A DNA stretch of 64,000 nt from assembly GCA_905221605.1 (NCBI GenBank), contig CAJNDS010002669.1, positions 257,461 to 321,460 on the forward strand, given 5' to 3'. The first letter of the stretch is position 1. Every line of letters begins with the position of its first letter. Below, one piece after another: positions 34,548 through 45,539 of this stretch. The notes below the pieces were generated by a model. It searched no databases and was not told the DNA's origin. It saw only the letters and a program-made list of their open reading frames with translations. Source of the stretch: Symbiodinium natans (Eukaryota; Sar; Dinophyceae; Suessiales; Symbiodiniaceae). A program made the translations under genes and the position numbers.

Positions 34548-34726
34548 CGCATAAGCAAGACAACCACACCATACGTCCAGACGCACCAATAAGCAAAACA
34601 GCCACACCAGTGCCACAACATAAGTCCAGAGTCAATAAGCAAAACAACCACACCGTAATAAGCAAAGCAACCACACCGTAAGTCCAGACGCACCACTAGG
34701 CAAAACACCCCACCCCCCCCCCCCCC
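34548..34726. repeat. Minisatellite ending in a C-run
   Basis: Imperfect units of AAGCAAAACAACCACACC with interspersed GTAAGTCCAGACGCACCA, four to five copies, ending in 14 consecutive C (34713-34726). Non-coding in appearance. Confidence 0.8.
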
Positions 34727-34743
34727 GCTACGCACCACCGGTT

Positions 34744-34950
34744 TTGGGAAGCAAACAGCACCACGCAGATCCAGGCAGATTTTGCGCATGTCGGTTTCTC
34801 ACGAAACAATGCAGGCAGATTTTGGCCGTGTCGTTTTTCAAAAAAAGAATGAAAAAATATGTCTGCATCTACGCGCCACGGCTTTTGGGAAGAAAGCAGC
34901 ACCGCGTAGATCCAGGCAGACTTTGTCCATGAAGTTTTTTGAGCCACGTT
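34744..34950. repeat. Direct repeat pair in the A-B spacer
   Basis: 34744-34800 and 34886-34945 share GGGAAG(C/A)AA(A/G)CAGCACC, CAGATCCAGGCAGA-type wording and TTTTG..CATG. Between them is an A-rich segment containing a partial copy (GCAGGCAGATTTTGGCC). Confidence 0.7.
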
Positions 34951-35095
34951 TTTGGTAAGAAAACATCATTCCCCTTTCCCCTCTCCTCACCACCCTCACC
35001 GACTCGCCACGCCTCCCCCTCCCCCCCCACATCACCCCTTCCCCCACCAACCCCCTCATTCACACCCTCCCAACCTTCTACACCCCCCCACGTGT

Positions 35096-35231
35096 AGTAG
35101 TAATTAGGTGTAGTCGTAGTTGTACTACTGTAGTCGGAGTAGTCGTAGTCGTCGTCGTAGTAGTAGAAGTAGATGTGGTCGTGGTGGTGGCAGTGGCGGT
35201 GGTGGTAGTGATAGTGGTAGTGGCAGTGGTA

Positions 35232-35304
<73 letters not shown>

Positions 35305-35331
35305 TAGTGGTAGTAGTGGTAGTAGTAGTAA

Positions 35332-35392
<61 letters not shown>

Positions 35393-35637
35393 TATAGTAG
35401 TTCTAGTAGTTCTAGTAGTTATAGTAGTTATAGTAGTTATAGTAGTTATAGTAGTTCTACTAGTTCTAGTAGTTCTAGTAGTTCTAGTAGTTCTAGTAGT
35501 TATAGTAGTTCTAGTAGTTATAGTAGTTATAGTAGTTATAGTAGTTATAGTAGTTATAGTAGTTTATAGTAGTTATCGTAGTTATAGTTTTTGTAGTTAT
35601 AGTAGTTATAGTAGCTATAGTAGTTATAGTAGTTATG

Positions 35638-35680
<43 letters not shown>

Positions 35681-35773
35681 CCAGTAGTAGTAGCCAGTAG
35701 TAGTAGCCAGTAGTAGTAGCCAGTAGTAGTAGCCAGTAGTAGTAGCCAGTAGTAGTAGCCAGTAGTAGTAGCC

Positions 35774-35814
<41 letters not shown>

Positions 35815-36030
35815 GTGGTAGTAGTGGTAGTAGTGGTAGTGGTAGTGGTAGTGGTAGTGGTGGTAGTAGTAGTAGTAGTAGTGGTGTAGTGGTGTAGTGG
35901 TGTAGTGGTGTAGTGATGTAGCGGTGTAGCGGTGTAGCGGTGTAGCGGTGTAGCGGTGTAGTGGTGTAGTGGTGTAGTGGTGTAGTGGTGTAGTGGTGGC
36001 GGCAGCAGTAGTGTAGTAGCAGTAGTAGTA
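35096..36030. repeat. TAG-based satellite mosaic, about 930 bp
   Basis: A chain of related arrays. Pure (GTA)n/(TAG)n at about 35236-35395; TAGTTATAGTAGTTCTAG units to about 35640; (TAG)n again to about 35680; a 13-base-like TAGTAGTAGCCAG array to about 35775; more (TAG)n; then GTGGTGTA 8-mers from about 35880 to 36000. Open frames across it (poly-Ser, poly-Val) are products of the repeat, not genes. Confidence 0.97.
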
Positions 36031-36079
36031 TGTGTGCCTCAGACGCTTGCGATTCATCTACGCTACATGTGCATCTCTA

Positions 36080-36215
36080 CACATGTAGATGAGTGTAGTA
36101 TATATTATGGTGTTTACTAAAGGTTAATAGTATAGTAAGTCGTATAGAACCTAGTATTGTATATAACATATAATACAATGTATAGTATATAGTATAGCAG
36201 ATAGTATATACTATG
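36080..36215. repeat. AT-rich TATAGTA low-complexity segment
   Basis: Repeated TATAGTATA/TAGTATA wording between the TAG satellite and the start of unit B homology. No gene. Confidence 0.7.
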
Positions 36216-36269
36216 TCCTTGATGTCATGAAGGGTCCGGCTTGTGATTCAATGAGCTTAGATCAACGCC

Positions 36270-39200
36270 CATATTCAGCATGCATCGTCGGATTGCTCGA
36301 GTTCGAAGGGAAAAGCCGGACTGCACAGAGCAATTCTCCACCTGACGGTCTCTTTGGGGTCCCTATCATAATCAGAAAGCTGAAGTTCGTAAGTTGCATG
36401 TTCTGCCAAGTCTGGGAGCATCGCCTCACCCTGCTTCGCCGGGGCTCTTCTTTCTTGGCTCCTCACGGGTGAGTTAGGGAGCTGGGGATAGTGACTCGGA
36501 GCCTCGCAGAGTCCCCCGGGTAGCAGTTTGGAGGTGGCGCTGCCATCATGGCGTCGCCACAGCCTCAGGGCCTGCTGCTTCCGGAGCACCCCCTAGAATC
36601 ATCTAGAATCACTAGAGATCACTATAGAGCACAGAGTTTGGGTCTTGAGGATGTTGTAAGACGGTGAACGATGAATCCGACGGCCTTGTCCAGCTGAGGT
36701 CATGTACGGCCCTGGTGCTCATTGCGGGGCTAGTTGCACAGTGGGCTCACCTGGCGCAAGCGCACTCCATCCTGTTTTGCGCAGCAACGGCTCCGTCAGA
36801 GCCTGGCGGGCTGAAAGTAATTCTAGGAACCTACCATAGGCTGACCAGCCATGCGAGGGGGGAAATGGTGCTGGCACCTGAACAAGGCACCTCCGTCATG
36901 ACTACCTTGACGCAAACGTGCAGGGGACAAGTTCAAAAAGGAAGTAGCTGTCAGAACAACCCACCAGCATCGGACATACTGACAGACTGTGTTACAAAAG
37001 GCTTGGTTCCAAGCGATGCCATCATCACATGCTATGGAGCGGGTCCAGATGACAGCGTCGTCCCAGTCGACTCCTGCGATGCCGTCGAGCAGGGTTCTTA
37101 TCGCAACATAGGCATGTATGCCGTGGGCGCTCTGTCTGGTTTTTCGAGCGGGACTGTGAAGGTGACAGTTCAGCATACAGATATGAACTTCAACCCCAAC
37201 ATAGGATCTTCAGGTGCCTTGGTTCGACGAATGGGACAAGCCCGCGGGGTTGTGCTTGGCATTTCCGTTGCGCAAGCGGGCAAGCCATGCCCTACTGCGC
37301 CTGTGGTCTCCAACTCTCAGGATCTCAGTTCGTGCAACAATGCCTTCGACGGCTTCCTGTGCGACGTTCCATGTGTAGCAGGATTTGTCCCGAGTGGTGG
37401 AGGTTTCATGTGCAACAACGGAACCTACCAAGCAACCGAGGTCGTTCCTGCGTGTGTGCAGACATGCGCGCAGGCATACCATCCATGCCAGCCTGGATAC
37501 ATCCAACAGTCTGCAAACGCTCCCGCCACAAGTCAGGATTTTTGCTGCTTGCCGACTTGCGCAGTTCACACATGCCCGGACGGGCACATTTCCATTCAGA
37601 AGAAGATGGCCTCCACGGCTGTGTCAGATGCCGAGTGCTGTGAAAAGACTTGTGCGGCTTTCGACTGTCCGGCAGGCTACGCGCTCAATCCTGACATGTT
37701 GTCCAGCGCGCCAGTGTCGCAGCAAGCTTGTTGCGTTGAAACTTGCTCTCGCTTCTCATGCCCCGCAAACTATGTTCCTGACGCAAGCAAGGAGAATTCC
37801 ACAACATGGTCCCAGACTGAGTGTTGCTTGCCCACATGCGCCACCTTGTCGTGCCAGGCCAACTTCGTGCCCGATGTGGCTAAGTCGAGCTCAACTGATG
37901 TGCGACAGGAAAACTGCTGCTTGCCATCCTGCGCATCATTTAAATGCCCGCTTGGGTACGGACCCAATCCGGCCAACAGCCAGGCAACAACATTGGATTA
38001 TCAGACTTGTTGCGCTCCATCCTGCGCATCGTATACATGTCCTGCATTCTATGTTCCGAAACAGTCAGCCATGTCTTCTATAACCCTGGACACGTCAAAT
38101 TGCTGCGAAGGCACGTGCCAGTCATACACGTGTTCCAGTGGCTTTGTCGTTAACAGCGAGCAGGCAGCCTCCACGCTTCTGACAGATGCTAGCTGCTGCC
38201 TTAAGACTTGTGCCGGCTTCACGTGCCTACCCGGCTACGTGAACGATCCTGCCTTTGCACAGAGCACCATCGTCTCGACTAAAGCATGCTGTAAGCTCGA
38301 CAACTGTCAGGCTTTCACGTGTCCAGTTGGCTTCAGGGAAGTTTCCGGCACACCGCCCGTAGTGTCGCAGACGGGTTGTTGTGTGCAGGAGTGCTCATCC
38401 TTCCAGTGCCCTGATGGCTACAGCTCGAATGTTGCCAACAGCGCTTCCACCACGATTTCAGTCTCGAACTGCTGTGAGAAGACCTGCGCCACTTTCGGGT
38501 GCTCGGACGGCTATGTTGCAAACCCAGCTCAGAGTTCCTCCACCACGCTGTCGCGAGCAAGCTGCTGCGAAGCCACTTGCGCTACCTTCGCATGTCCTGT
38601 TGGCTACGTGCTCGACCCTGCAGGACTGGCTTCCACCTCGCTGTCAGTGTCCAGTTGCTGCCTTGCCACATGTGCCACTTTCTCCTGCCCTGCAAACTAC
38701 ATAGCTCAGCCGCTGCTGGCCTTGTCAACTACTGTGACCCAAGGCAACTGCTGTCAAGCCACCTGCGCCACCTTCACCTGCCCTGCAGATTATGTGGCCA
38801 ACCCGGATCGGGTCATGGCTACTGAGCTCACTCAGGAAAGCTGCTGCCAAGCCACGTGTGCAACTTTCACGTGCCCTACGGGCTTCGTAGCGAACGTGTC
38901 CAACTCTGCATCCACGCTGGTGTACACAGAGGGATGCTGCACAGCTCAATGTTCTGCGCTCAGTGTGTGCCCCGCGGGCTACGTGGAAGACGGCGCCCAC
39001 TTTGGAACGAGTAGCGACGAGTGCTGTTTGGCGACCTGTGCCGTCTTTCCATGTCCAGATGGGCAAGTGTCAGACTCCTCACAGGCAACCGCCACGAATG
39101 TGTCCGTGAGCACCTGCTGCCAAGACACTTGTGCTTTGTTTACGTGCCCAACAGATTATGTGCCAAACCCAGCTGCTGTCAGCAGCACCAATCTCACGAC

Positions 39201-42200
39201 TGAGATTTGTTGCGAGGCCACATGTGGTACGTTCACATGCCCCGCAAACTATCTTGCGGTGGAAGACTCCAATTCCATCACCGTCGTGTCTCTTGGCAGC
39301 TGCTGCTCGGCAACGTGTGCGACTCTCACATGCCCAGCGGGAACACACGCGATTGCCCATCGTCAGACCGACACGCTGGCGACTGAGTCCCACTGTTGCG
39401 AAGACACTTGTGCCAGCTTCCAATGCTACGGAGGCTTTGTCGTGGATCCTGCCCAAACATCCTCAACCACGGTGTCGGTAGACAATTGTTGCCGCCCGAC
39501 ATGTGCGCTCTTTGCTTGCCCAACGAGCTATGTCGCGGATCCCGCAAAAGCAGCCCTCACCGACCTTTCTGCGTCGGGCTGCTGCCAGCCGACGTGTGCT
39601 GCCTTTCCATGCCCTTCTGGCTATTTGCCTGACTTGCTTGCGTCTGCCTCAACCGCCGTCTCAACAGAAACCTGCTGCGACGCAACTTGCGCAACACTCA
39701 GCTGCCCTCTCACATATGTACCTGACCTCAGCATGATCACGTCAACCGTAGTGAACCAGGAGACGTGCTGCGACGCTACTTGTGCCAGCCTTGCCTGCAA
39801 CTCCGGCTACGCACCAGTTCTCGACCAAGAGACCTCCACAAACGTCTCTCAGTCAAACTGCTGCGAGCCAACTTGTGCAGTCTTCCAGTGTCCTACGGGA
39901 TTCATCACCAACCCTGCCAACCAGTCCTCGACGAACTTGGAGGTGGCAAGCTGCTGCCTTCCGACGTGTGCGACCTTGCTGTGCCCAGCAGGTTGGGACT
40001 TCGATGTGGGCCAGGAAAACTCCACAGACGTCACGGTTGAGACTTGCTGCGAGAGCTGCCCAGCAGGTAGCTTCAAGACTGCCGAGGACCCTGTGTCTGG
40101 CCCGGGCTACTTGAGGGAACGTTGCACGTTGTGCTTGCCAGGGTTTTGGAATCCTTTGACCGGGCAAGCCGCATGCAGTGCTTGTCCAGAGAACTGGACA
40201 ACGCCGGCTGAAGGCGCCACGAATTCTTCAGAGTGCACCTGCAAGGAGGGCTTCTACAAGGACGACGGGTTTTGCATAAGTTGCATGGCGAATGCTGTGT
40301 GCCCAGGGGCTGATTTTCAGCCTCACTCGTCTTGGGGTCACTGGAGCCCTGACGCGCGAACCTTCTGGAGCTGTTTTCCTTCAGACTCTTGCCTGGAGGG
40401 CAGCACAACTTCCACCAATGCATGTGCCGACGGAAGGGCTCCAGATGGTGTTCGATGTGTGCCGTGTGCAGCAGACCATTACATGGCAAATGCCGAGTGC
40501 CACCAGTGCAGCGGGTTTCAGAAGGTGCTCAGCATCGTGGGACGGATTGTTCTGGTCATAGCCCTGCTTGCCATCATGGTGATCCTCCGCTGGGAGGCTG
40601 CCACGGATGTCCTGAATAAGAGCTTCCGAGAGGTCTGCACGCATCACAAGAAGAAATTGGGACGCCTGGGGCAGGCCATGACAATGGAAGCCGAGTCTAC
40701 GCTGTTCTTTTCAGCCATTGCAGTCCTGCAGTTCCTCTGGGTTTTTACCTTGTTCCCGAATTGGCAACCGAGCACTGGGATTGAGGAGGTTTGGAAAGCC
40801 ATCGTGACCCTTGCTGCTTTCGATACCAGCGTGTTCACACACTGCTCTCTGAGCAGTTCTTTCATCAACAACTGGTTTCTGGACTGGAGCTTGCACTGGG
40901 CAATCGTTTTGGTGAATATCGTGTTGGTTCTGGTGCAGTTCCTCGTGGCAAAAGACACGAAGACCCACTTCCTAGGCATAATGATGGAAAGCACCTCCTT
41001 CCTGATCATGCTCCTGGTCACTGCTCGATTCCATTTTGACCTGATCTTCGTCAACTGCGTGGCGTGCGAAGATGGGCGCCTGTGCCTGGCTGAGGATCCT
41101 CTCTTGTACTGCGGTTTCCAGGACCGGGGTTTCGGGATATTGTGGGATAGCTCGTCTCTTAGCTTGGCGCTTAGCTTGGCGCTTAGCTCGGCGCTTAGCT
41201 CGGCGCTTAGCTCGGCGCTTAGTTCGGCGCTTAGCTTGGCGCTTGGCCTCTCTTGACTTCTTCCTGTCTCTCGCTGTCTCTTGCTTCCCCTTGCTCCTTG
41301 TCCTGAGGGTTTTGGGTTAAGGGTTTAGGGTTTGGGGTGGGATGCCTGGCTCCGATCCGCTCACCCTGCAGGACGGCTCGGTGGAGTGGAAGACCCTGGC
41401 CTACGTGTCCATAGTCGACCTCTCGGTTTGGAGCTTGCTGATTGCCTTGGTGTTCTACACCATGGTGAGGACCTGGAAGTGGCAGTGTGGTGAAGGTGAA
41501 GGCGTGACCTCAGGCGGGCGTGTCCACTGGTACGTCCTCTTCGCGGAACCTTGGACCAAGCACCTGAAAGGCCACTCGGGGGCCCTGCGCCTCGCTGTGC
41601 AGGACTTCCCAGCCTTTACGGAGCACCTCCAGACGCCAGCATCTCGGAAGGATGTGTGGCGTCGCTTCAACTCGCACGTGCTGGAGAAGAAGGAGCAGGA
41701 CATGGCAGACCTGGCCCTGAAGATGGTGTCGCTCGCAAAGAAGAATAAGAGCGAAGGCGCTGAAGGCGCTGACTCCGACGCACCAAGAAGAGGGACAAGT
41801 GCAATCAGGGGGCCAGAGCACGAACACTTGGACCTTGACATTGCAGACATGGCGGAGAAGGTGCAAGAGCTCTACCCAAAGAGCAAGTGGTTCTTCCTGT
41901 TGGAGCTCTTCTGGTCCTGCTCCTGGTCATGGCTTCGGACTGTCTTCAGGATGGCCATGACCGCGGCAGTCATGACCCTTCCGAAGGACAAAGCCACCCC
42001 GGCCAGCTCAATAGGATGCACCTTTGTGCTGCTGCTACTGCTGATGTTTGCAGGCTTGATGAAGGCGAATCGTTGGGAAGTTGTGAACGACTGGGAGATC
42101 ATTCTCTATGCGCTGTCGATGGGAGTCCTGGTCCTGCTACTGTCAGGGGACATCACAGCCGTCACATTCCTGGCCAGTGTTACCGTGTTGGTAGCTGTGG

Positions 42201-42440
42201 CCCCGGTCATTCTTTACCTTTTCGCGTTTGCCATCCGCCGCTGCATCGCCAACGTGGAGGCAACGATGGAGGCGACCATGGCGACGGGCAGCAGGCCCAA
42301 GTCACAGGGGCTCGAGGGCATCGTCCAAAAGAGCCTGACCAAGGAACCCATGGAAGCCACGGAAACCACGGAGCCCATGGAACCCGACCAAAGCCAGAAA
42401 GAAGAGGAGAAGCCGGCAAACGAGGCGGTCGATGTCGCCT
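36270..42440 (+). repeat. Segmental duplication unit B
   Basis: Copy of unit A. Near-identity begins about 36,420 (in the GCTTCGCCGGGGCTCTTCTT stretch) and ends at GGCGGTCGATGTC (about 42,432), where the 3' ends of the two genes diverge. The segment 36,275-36,420 is not clearly shared with A but matches 43,000-43,050. Confidence 0.95.
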
Positions 42441-42445
42441 TCTAA
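36661..42445 (+). CDS. Giant cysteine-rich repeat membrane protein, copy B, start codon lost (ATG to ACG)
   Basis: Exon 1, 36661-41121, and exon 2, 41372-42445, mirror copy A: the same signal peptide, about 28 four-Cys repeats, TNFR/ephrin-like segment and eight helices. About nine residues differ in exon 1 and one before the tail in exon 2; all repeat cysteines appear kept. Two oddities. The codon matching A's ATG is ACG (36661-36663), with an in-frame TGA 15 bases upstream. The next in-frame ATG falls about 68 codons later and would drop the signal peptide. The C-terminus ends early, in VDVAF, lacking about 33 tail residues present in A. The body shows no frameshift, so it is either translated from a near-cognate ACG or GTG, started by an unseen leader exon, or a very young pseudogene. 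Confidence 0.8.
41122..41371 (+). other. Probable GA-AG intron of copy B, longer 12-base array
   Basis: Same position and CAGGAC flanks as in copy A, but the CTTAGCTYGGCG array has seven units (41158-41241) against five, and the G-rich telomere-like end lacks nine bases. Net length is 250 against 235. The difference in length between otherwise identical genes fits an intron. Confidence 0.65.
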
Positions 42446-43650
42446 ATCCTCAGCCGGCACTTGGCAGAGGACCCAGCATCATGTCTAGTGCGCATGTGTC
42501 ATGCCCACACGTCCACTTGAACCATGTTCGGCCTGCCCAGGTCGGAGGAAGTTAGCAGAGGCGGTTCAGTAAAGCTGACACCGCTGTTTTTGATTTCTTA
42601 GTATCCTTGTCGGATCTGGTGAGCACAACTGGTGAGTGTAGCAACTGCGGACCTTCCGTACCTCGCTCGCGGCTGTGTGTGCTTTCCGGGAATTATCTAG
42701 GACCATGATCCTAAAAGGGATCATGCTTTTCCAACTGGGCATCGATCAGAAGTCTCTACTGTGCGGGGATTTTGCAAGACATGGAGGACATTCAACACCT
42801 TGAGGGTGCATCGGCGAAGGGCAATGGTGTATGTGTGAGTAGAATGGTTCTTACCGAGGTGAAAGTCTACGAAGCATGCATCCTCGTCTCAGAAAGTGTA
42901 GGTAAAAAAGGGAGTACAGCAAAAGTAGCAAGAACATCAAGGGATGCCAAGCAGGGGCCTCGCGCGTCGTTGCTCATAGATTAGAAACTGCATCGTCCGA
43001 CTATTCGAGTTTGAAGGAAAAAGGGTGGCCTGCACAAGGGCAGTTCTCCGCATTAAGGTCACTGTTTCGGGCCTTAGAACGCGGAATCCAACATTTAGGT
43101 TACCCAAACACGGGATCGTAATTTGGAGAACTGCGCATAAAAGCTCTGCCAAGCCTTGCTTGGGAGAGGCACCTCAATCGGTTGTGCTCTGATGTGCAGT
43201 CGTGGAGAATGCTCGTGGGAAGGTTGCAAGCACAGCACGAAGCTGGCAGACTTGATGAATTTGAAGCATGCTTCGCTCCATGGCTCCAAAGTTAAGTTAG
43301 ACACACCTGCGGGTTTTGACGGGCAGCGCCTCGGATAGTTTGGTACTTCTTCCATGGGGCATCGATCCAAAGATCCTGTCTGCAGAAAAGTCCAGAGCAA
43401 ACACAGCTGCTAGTTTGTGATCTGATCTCTCAATCCCATGTGTTGAGATGCCGAGTCACCGAAATGTTCCGCATTCCGGAGCCTTTCCTTCAAAGCCAGC
43501 AGCAAGCCTTGCAATGTCTTCTGCGTCCAGCGAGGAATCAGCTGAAGGTGAGGTTAGGTGTTCTGCTTGACAGCAATTATTTCTGATTCCGTGAGCACGA
43601 CTTACATGTAATTCACACACGTTGCATCGGCAGCAGCTGTCTCCCTGATC
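42446..43650. repeat. Spacer after copy B with flank remnants of a third unit
   Basis: 42560-42760 resembles the sequence after copy A (33540-33720). 42915-42990 resembles 34410-34480. 43000-43050 resembles the stretch before copy B (36280-36350: GCATCGTC..GAGTT.GAAGG.AAA). 43140-43235 resembles the stretch before copy A (27060-27150: GCTCTGCCAAG..CACCTCA..GTGCTCTGAT). No cysteine-rich coding sequence follows, so a third unit may have lost its gene. Identities are about 70-80% by eye. Confidence 0.5.
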
Positions 43651-43652
43651 AT

Positions 43653-45362
43653 GTGCTTTGCATGCGCACCATGTCTGGCATGTTTCCCGGTCGACGGCTT
43701 AAGCAATGTGCCTCAGAACATGCTTTGAAGCTCGAGGGTGAGACCTCGTCAGCCCATGTTTCATCCGCTCTTCTAGTGATGACCTTCGTGGAGATGCGTG
43801 TCACCGGCCTGGCGGGAATGCTTTGCACCCTGACCATCCAGCCAGAGGAAAGTTGGAGCCTGGTAGACCTACAGGTGGCCATAGAGCGAGCCACCGACAT
43901 CCCACGCTGGGAGCAGCAACTGATCGCAGGCACGGTGGAACTGACGGAGCGCACCTTTGCAAGCCATTTCCCTTCGGACCTCACATTGCTCCGGCAGACC
44001 TTGCCTGCCGACGAATGGCGGCAGATCGTCGAGCGGAACGCAGATGCCTTTAAGTTTGCCCCGCCCTGCGTGAAGCAAGATCGCGATGTAGCTCTCCATG
44101 CTATCTCGCAGGCAGGTCACTCTTTAAAGTATGCCACCTCTCTTCAAGGAGACCGTGGAGCAGTGATCGCTGCCGTGCAGGAGGCGGGCTCCGCACTGCA
44201 ATACGCAGCAGAGCATTTAAGGTCAGATCACGAAATTGTCTTGGCTGCAGCAAGGAATGATGCGAAAGCTCTTGCTCATGCATCAGGGCAGCTCCTTGAG
44301 GATCGGCGATTCCTCCTGTCTGTCCTTCGTCGGAACAGTCAAGCGTATCCAATACTTCCAAGCCAACTCCACGACGAGCTTGACTTTGCGTTGGCGGCAG
44401 CAGAGCAGAACGGCGACACGCTCGCACACATGAAGGAAGACTTCCGCCATGTTCCTGCTCTTGTTGCTGCAGCCGTGAAGCAAAATGGCCTCGCTCTTAG
44501 ACATGCACCTCCATGGCTGCGGGCAGACCGCGCGTGTGTTTTACTAGCAGTCTCGGAAAATGAAGCGGCCTTGCAGTACGCGGAAAGCACGCTGCAAGCT
44601 GACAAATCTCTGGTTTTGAGCGCGATCCCAGAGACCGGGCTGGGCTTGGCGCTGCAGCATGCAGCGGAGGACCTCTTGCAGGATTGGGATTTTCTGTTGG
44701 ATGCTATTCAAAAGAATCCTGATGCTCTGCTCCACTCGCCAGCAGAGGGCCTGCACAACAGCCGCAGCTTTATGATAGAAGCTGTACGAAGGAACGGAGG
44801 GGCTCTCAAGAATGCAGGTCCGCACCTGCAAGCGGACCGTGAACTGGTAAGAACAGCAATCCGGCATCAAAGTGCAGCCTTTTTGAGTGCAGCAGCTAGC
44901 CTGCAGACCGAGCCTGGATTTGTGGCAGAGGCGCTTGATGTCAACGGACTTGTCATGGAACACTTAGGCCAGAGGTTTTCCCATGACCATGCAATGGCAC
45001 TGCGTGCCGTTCGGCAAAACTGGAAATCCATCAGATTTGTGCCCCTGCCCCTCCGCAAAGATCTAGACATTATCCTTGCAGCGGTCCGACAAAACGGCAT
45101 GTCGATACGTTATGCGGCAGCAGATGCGCTGGACCCTGCAACCGCCCTGGAAGCAGTCCAACAAGACTGGCGCTCACTGCAGTTCCTTCCCCCCGTCTTG
45201 CGTGGCAATCGAGAAATTGGGCAAGCTGCAGTGAATCAAGACCGTCATGCATTGCACTACCTGTCTCTTGATCTTCAGGTGCTTCTGGGCAGCAACTGCA
45301 AAGGTCAGAACGACTTGCTCCAAGCAGATCCTGGCAATGCAGCACAAGCCTTGCAGGCATAA
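43653..45362 (+). CDS. Ubiquitin-like domain + DUF4116 repeat protein
   Basis: An uninterrupted 569-codon frame. After a weakly conserved leader, residues about 48-110 look ubiquitin-like (TLTIQPEESWSLVDLQ, then IPRWEQQLIAGTVEL and LTLLRQ). From about residue 130 to the end there are about 14 DUF4116-type repeats of about 33 residues, with a pattern like LxxDxxxVLxAVxxNxxALxYA. DUF4116 repeats are abundant in dinoflagellate proteins and have no established function; a helical scaffold is likely. The start is uncertain: ATG 43653 is the first of several (others at 43668 and 43779), and the protein could begin at the MTF..MRV methionines just before the ubiquitin-like part. No intron is needed. 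Confidence 0.85.
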   Translation: MLCMRTMSGMFPGRRLKQCASEHALKLEGETSSAHVSSALLVMTFVEMRVTGLAGMLCTLTIQPEESWSLVDLQVAIERATDIPRWEQQLIAGTVELTERTFASHFPSDLTLLRQTLPADEWRQIVERNADAFKFAPPCVKQDRDVALHAISQAGHSLKYATSLQGDRGAVIAAVQEAGSALQYAAEHLRSDHEIVLAAARNDAKALAHASGQLLEDRRFLLSVLRRNSQAYPILPSQLHDELDFALAAAEQNGDTLAHMKEDFRHVPALVAAAVKQNGLALRHAPPWLRADRACVLLAVSENEAALQYAESTLQADKSLVLSAIPETGLGLALQHAAEDLLQDWDFLLDAIQKNPDALLHSPAEGLHNSRSFMIEAVRRNGGALKNAGPHLQADRELVRTAIRHQSAAFLSAAASLQTEPGFVAEALDVNGLVMEHLGQRFSHDHAMALRAVRQNWKSIRFVPLPLRKDLDIILAAVRQNGMSIRYAAADALDPATALEAVQQDWRSLQFLPPVLRGNREIGQAAVNQDRHALHYLSLDLQVLLGSNCKGQNDLLQADPGNAAQALQA

Positions 45363-45439
45363 AATGCGCCAAATGCTGCCTGAGCTGCAGAGCGGGACTG
45401 GCGCAGCAAGGGTCGCCAAGCCAGTTCTCCTCGCTGGCT

Positions 45440-45536
45440 CCCTCTCTTCTTTCCCCTCCTGTCCCCATCTCCCCCCATCCCCCCCCTCTCCCCTCTCACC
45501 CCCCTCTCCCCTCTCAACCCCTCCCTCCTCTTTCCG
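45440..45536. repeat. Pyrimidine-rich CCCCTCTCC tract
   Basis: About 95 bases almost entirely C and T on the + strand, directly followed by TTTCCGTGAGTGTGCAG. It could be the polypyrimidine tract before a splice or trans-splice acceptor, or simple sequence in the 3' region of the DUF4116 gene. Confidence 0.8.
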
Positions 45537-45539
45537 TGA

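Noticed and set aside
35120-35687. Poly-Ser and poly-Val open frames of 149 and 170 codons
   Set aside because: They are translations of the TAG/GTA satellite; frames without stops are forced by the repeat.
35554-36057. Minus-strand Tyr/Thr-rich frame of 167 codons
   Set aside because: Reverse reading of the same satellite array.
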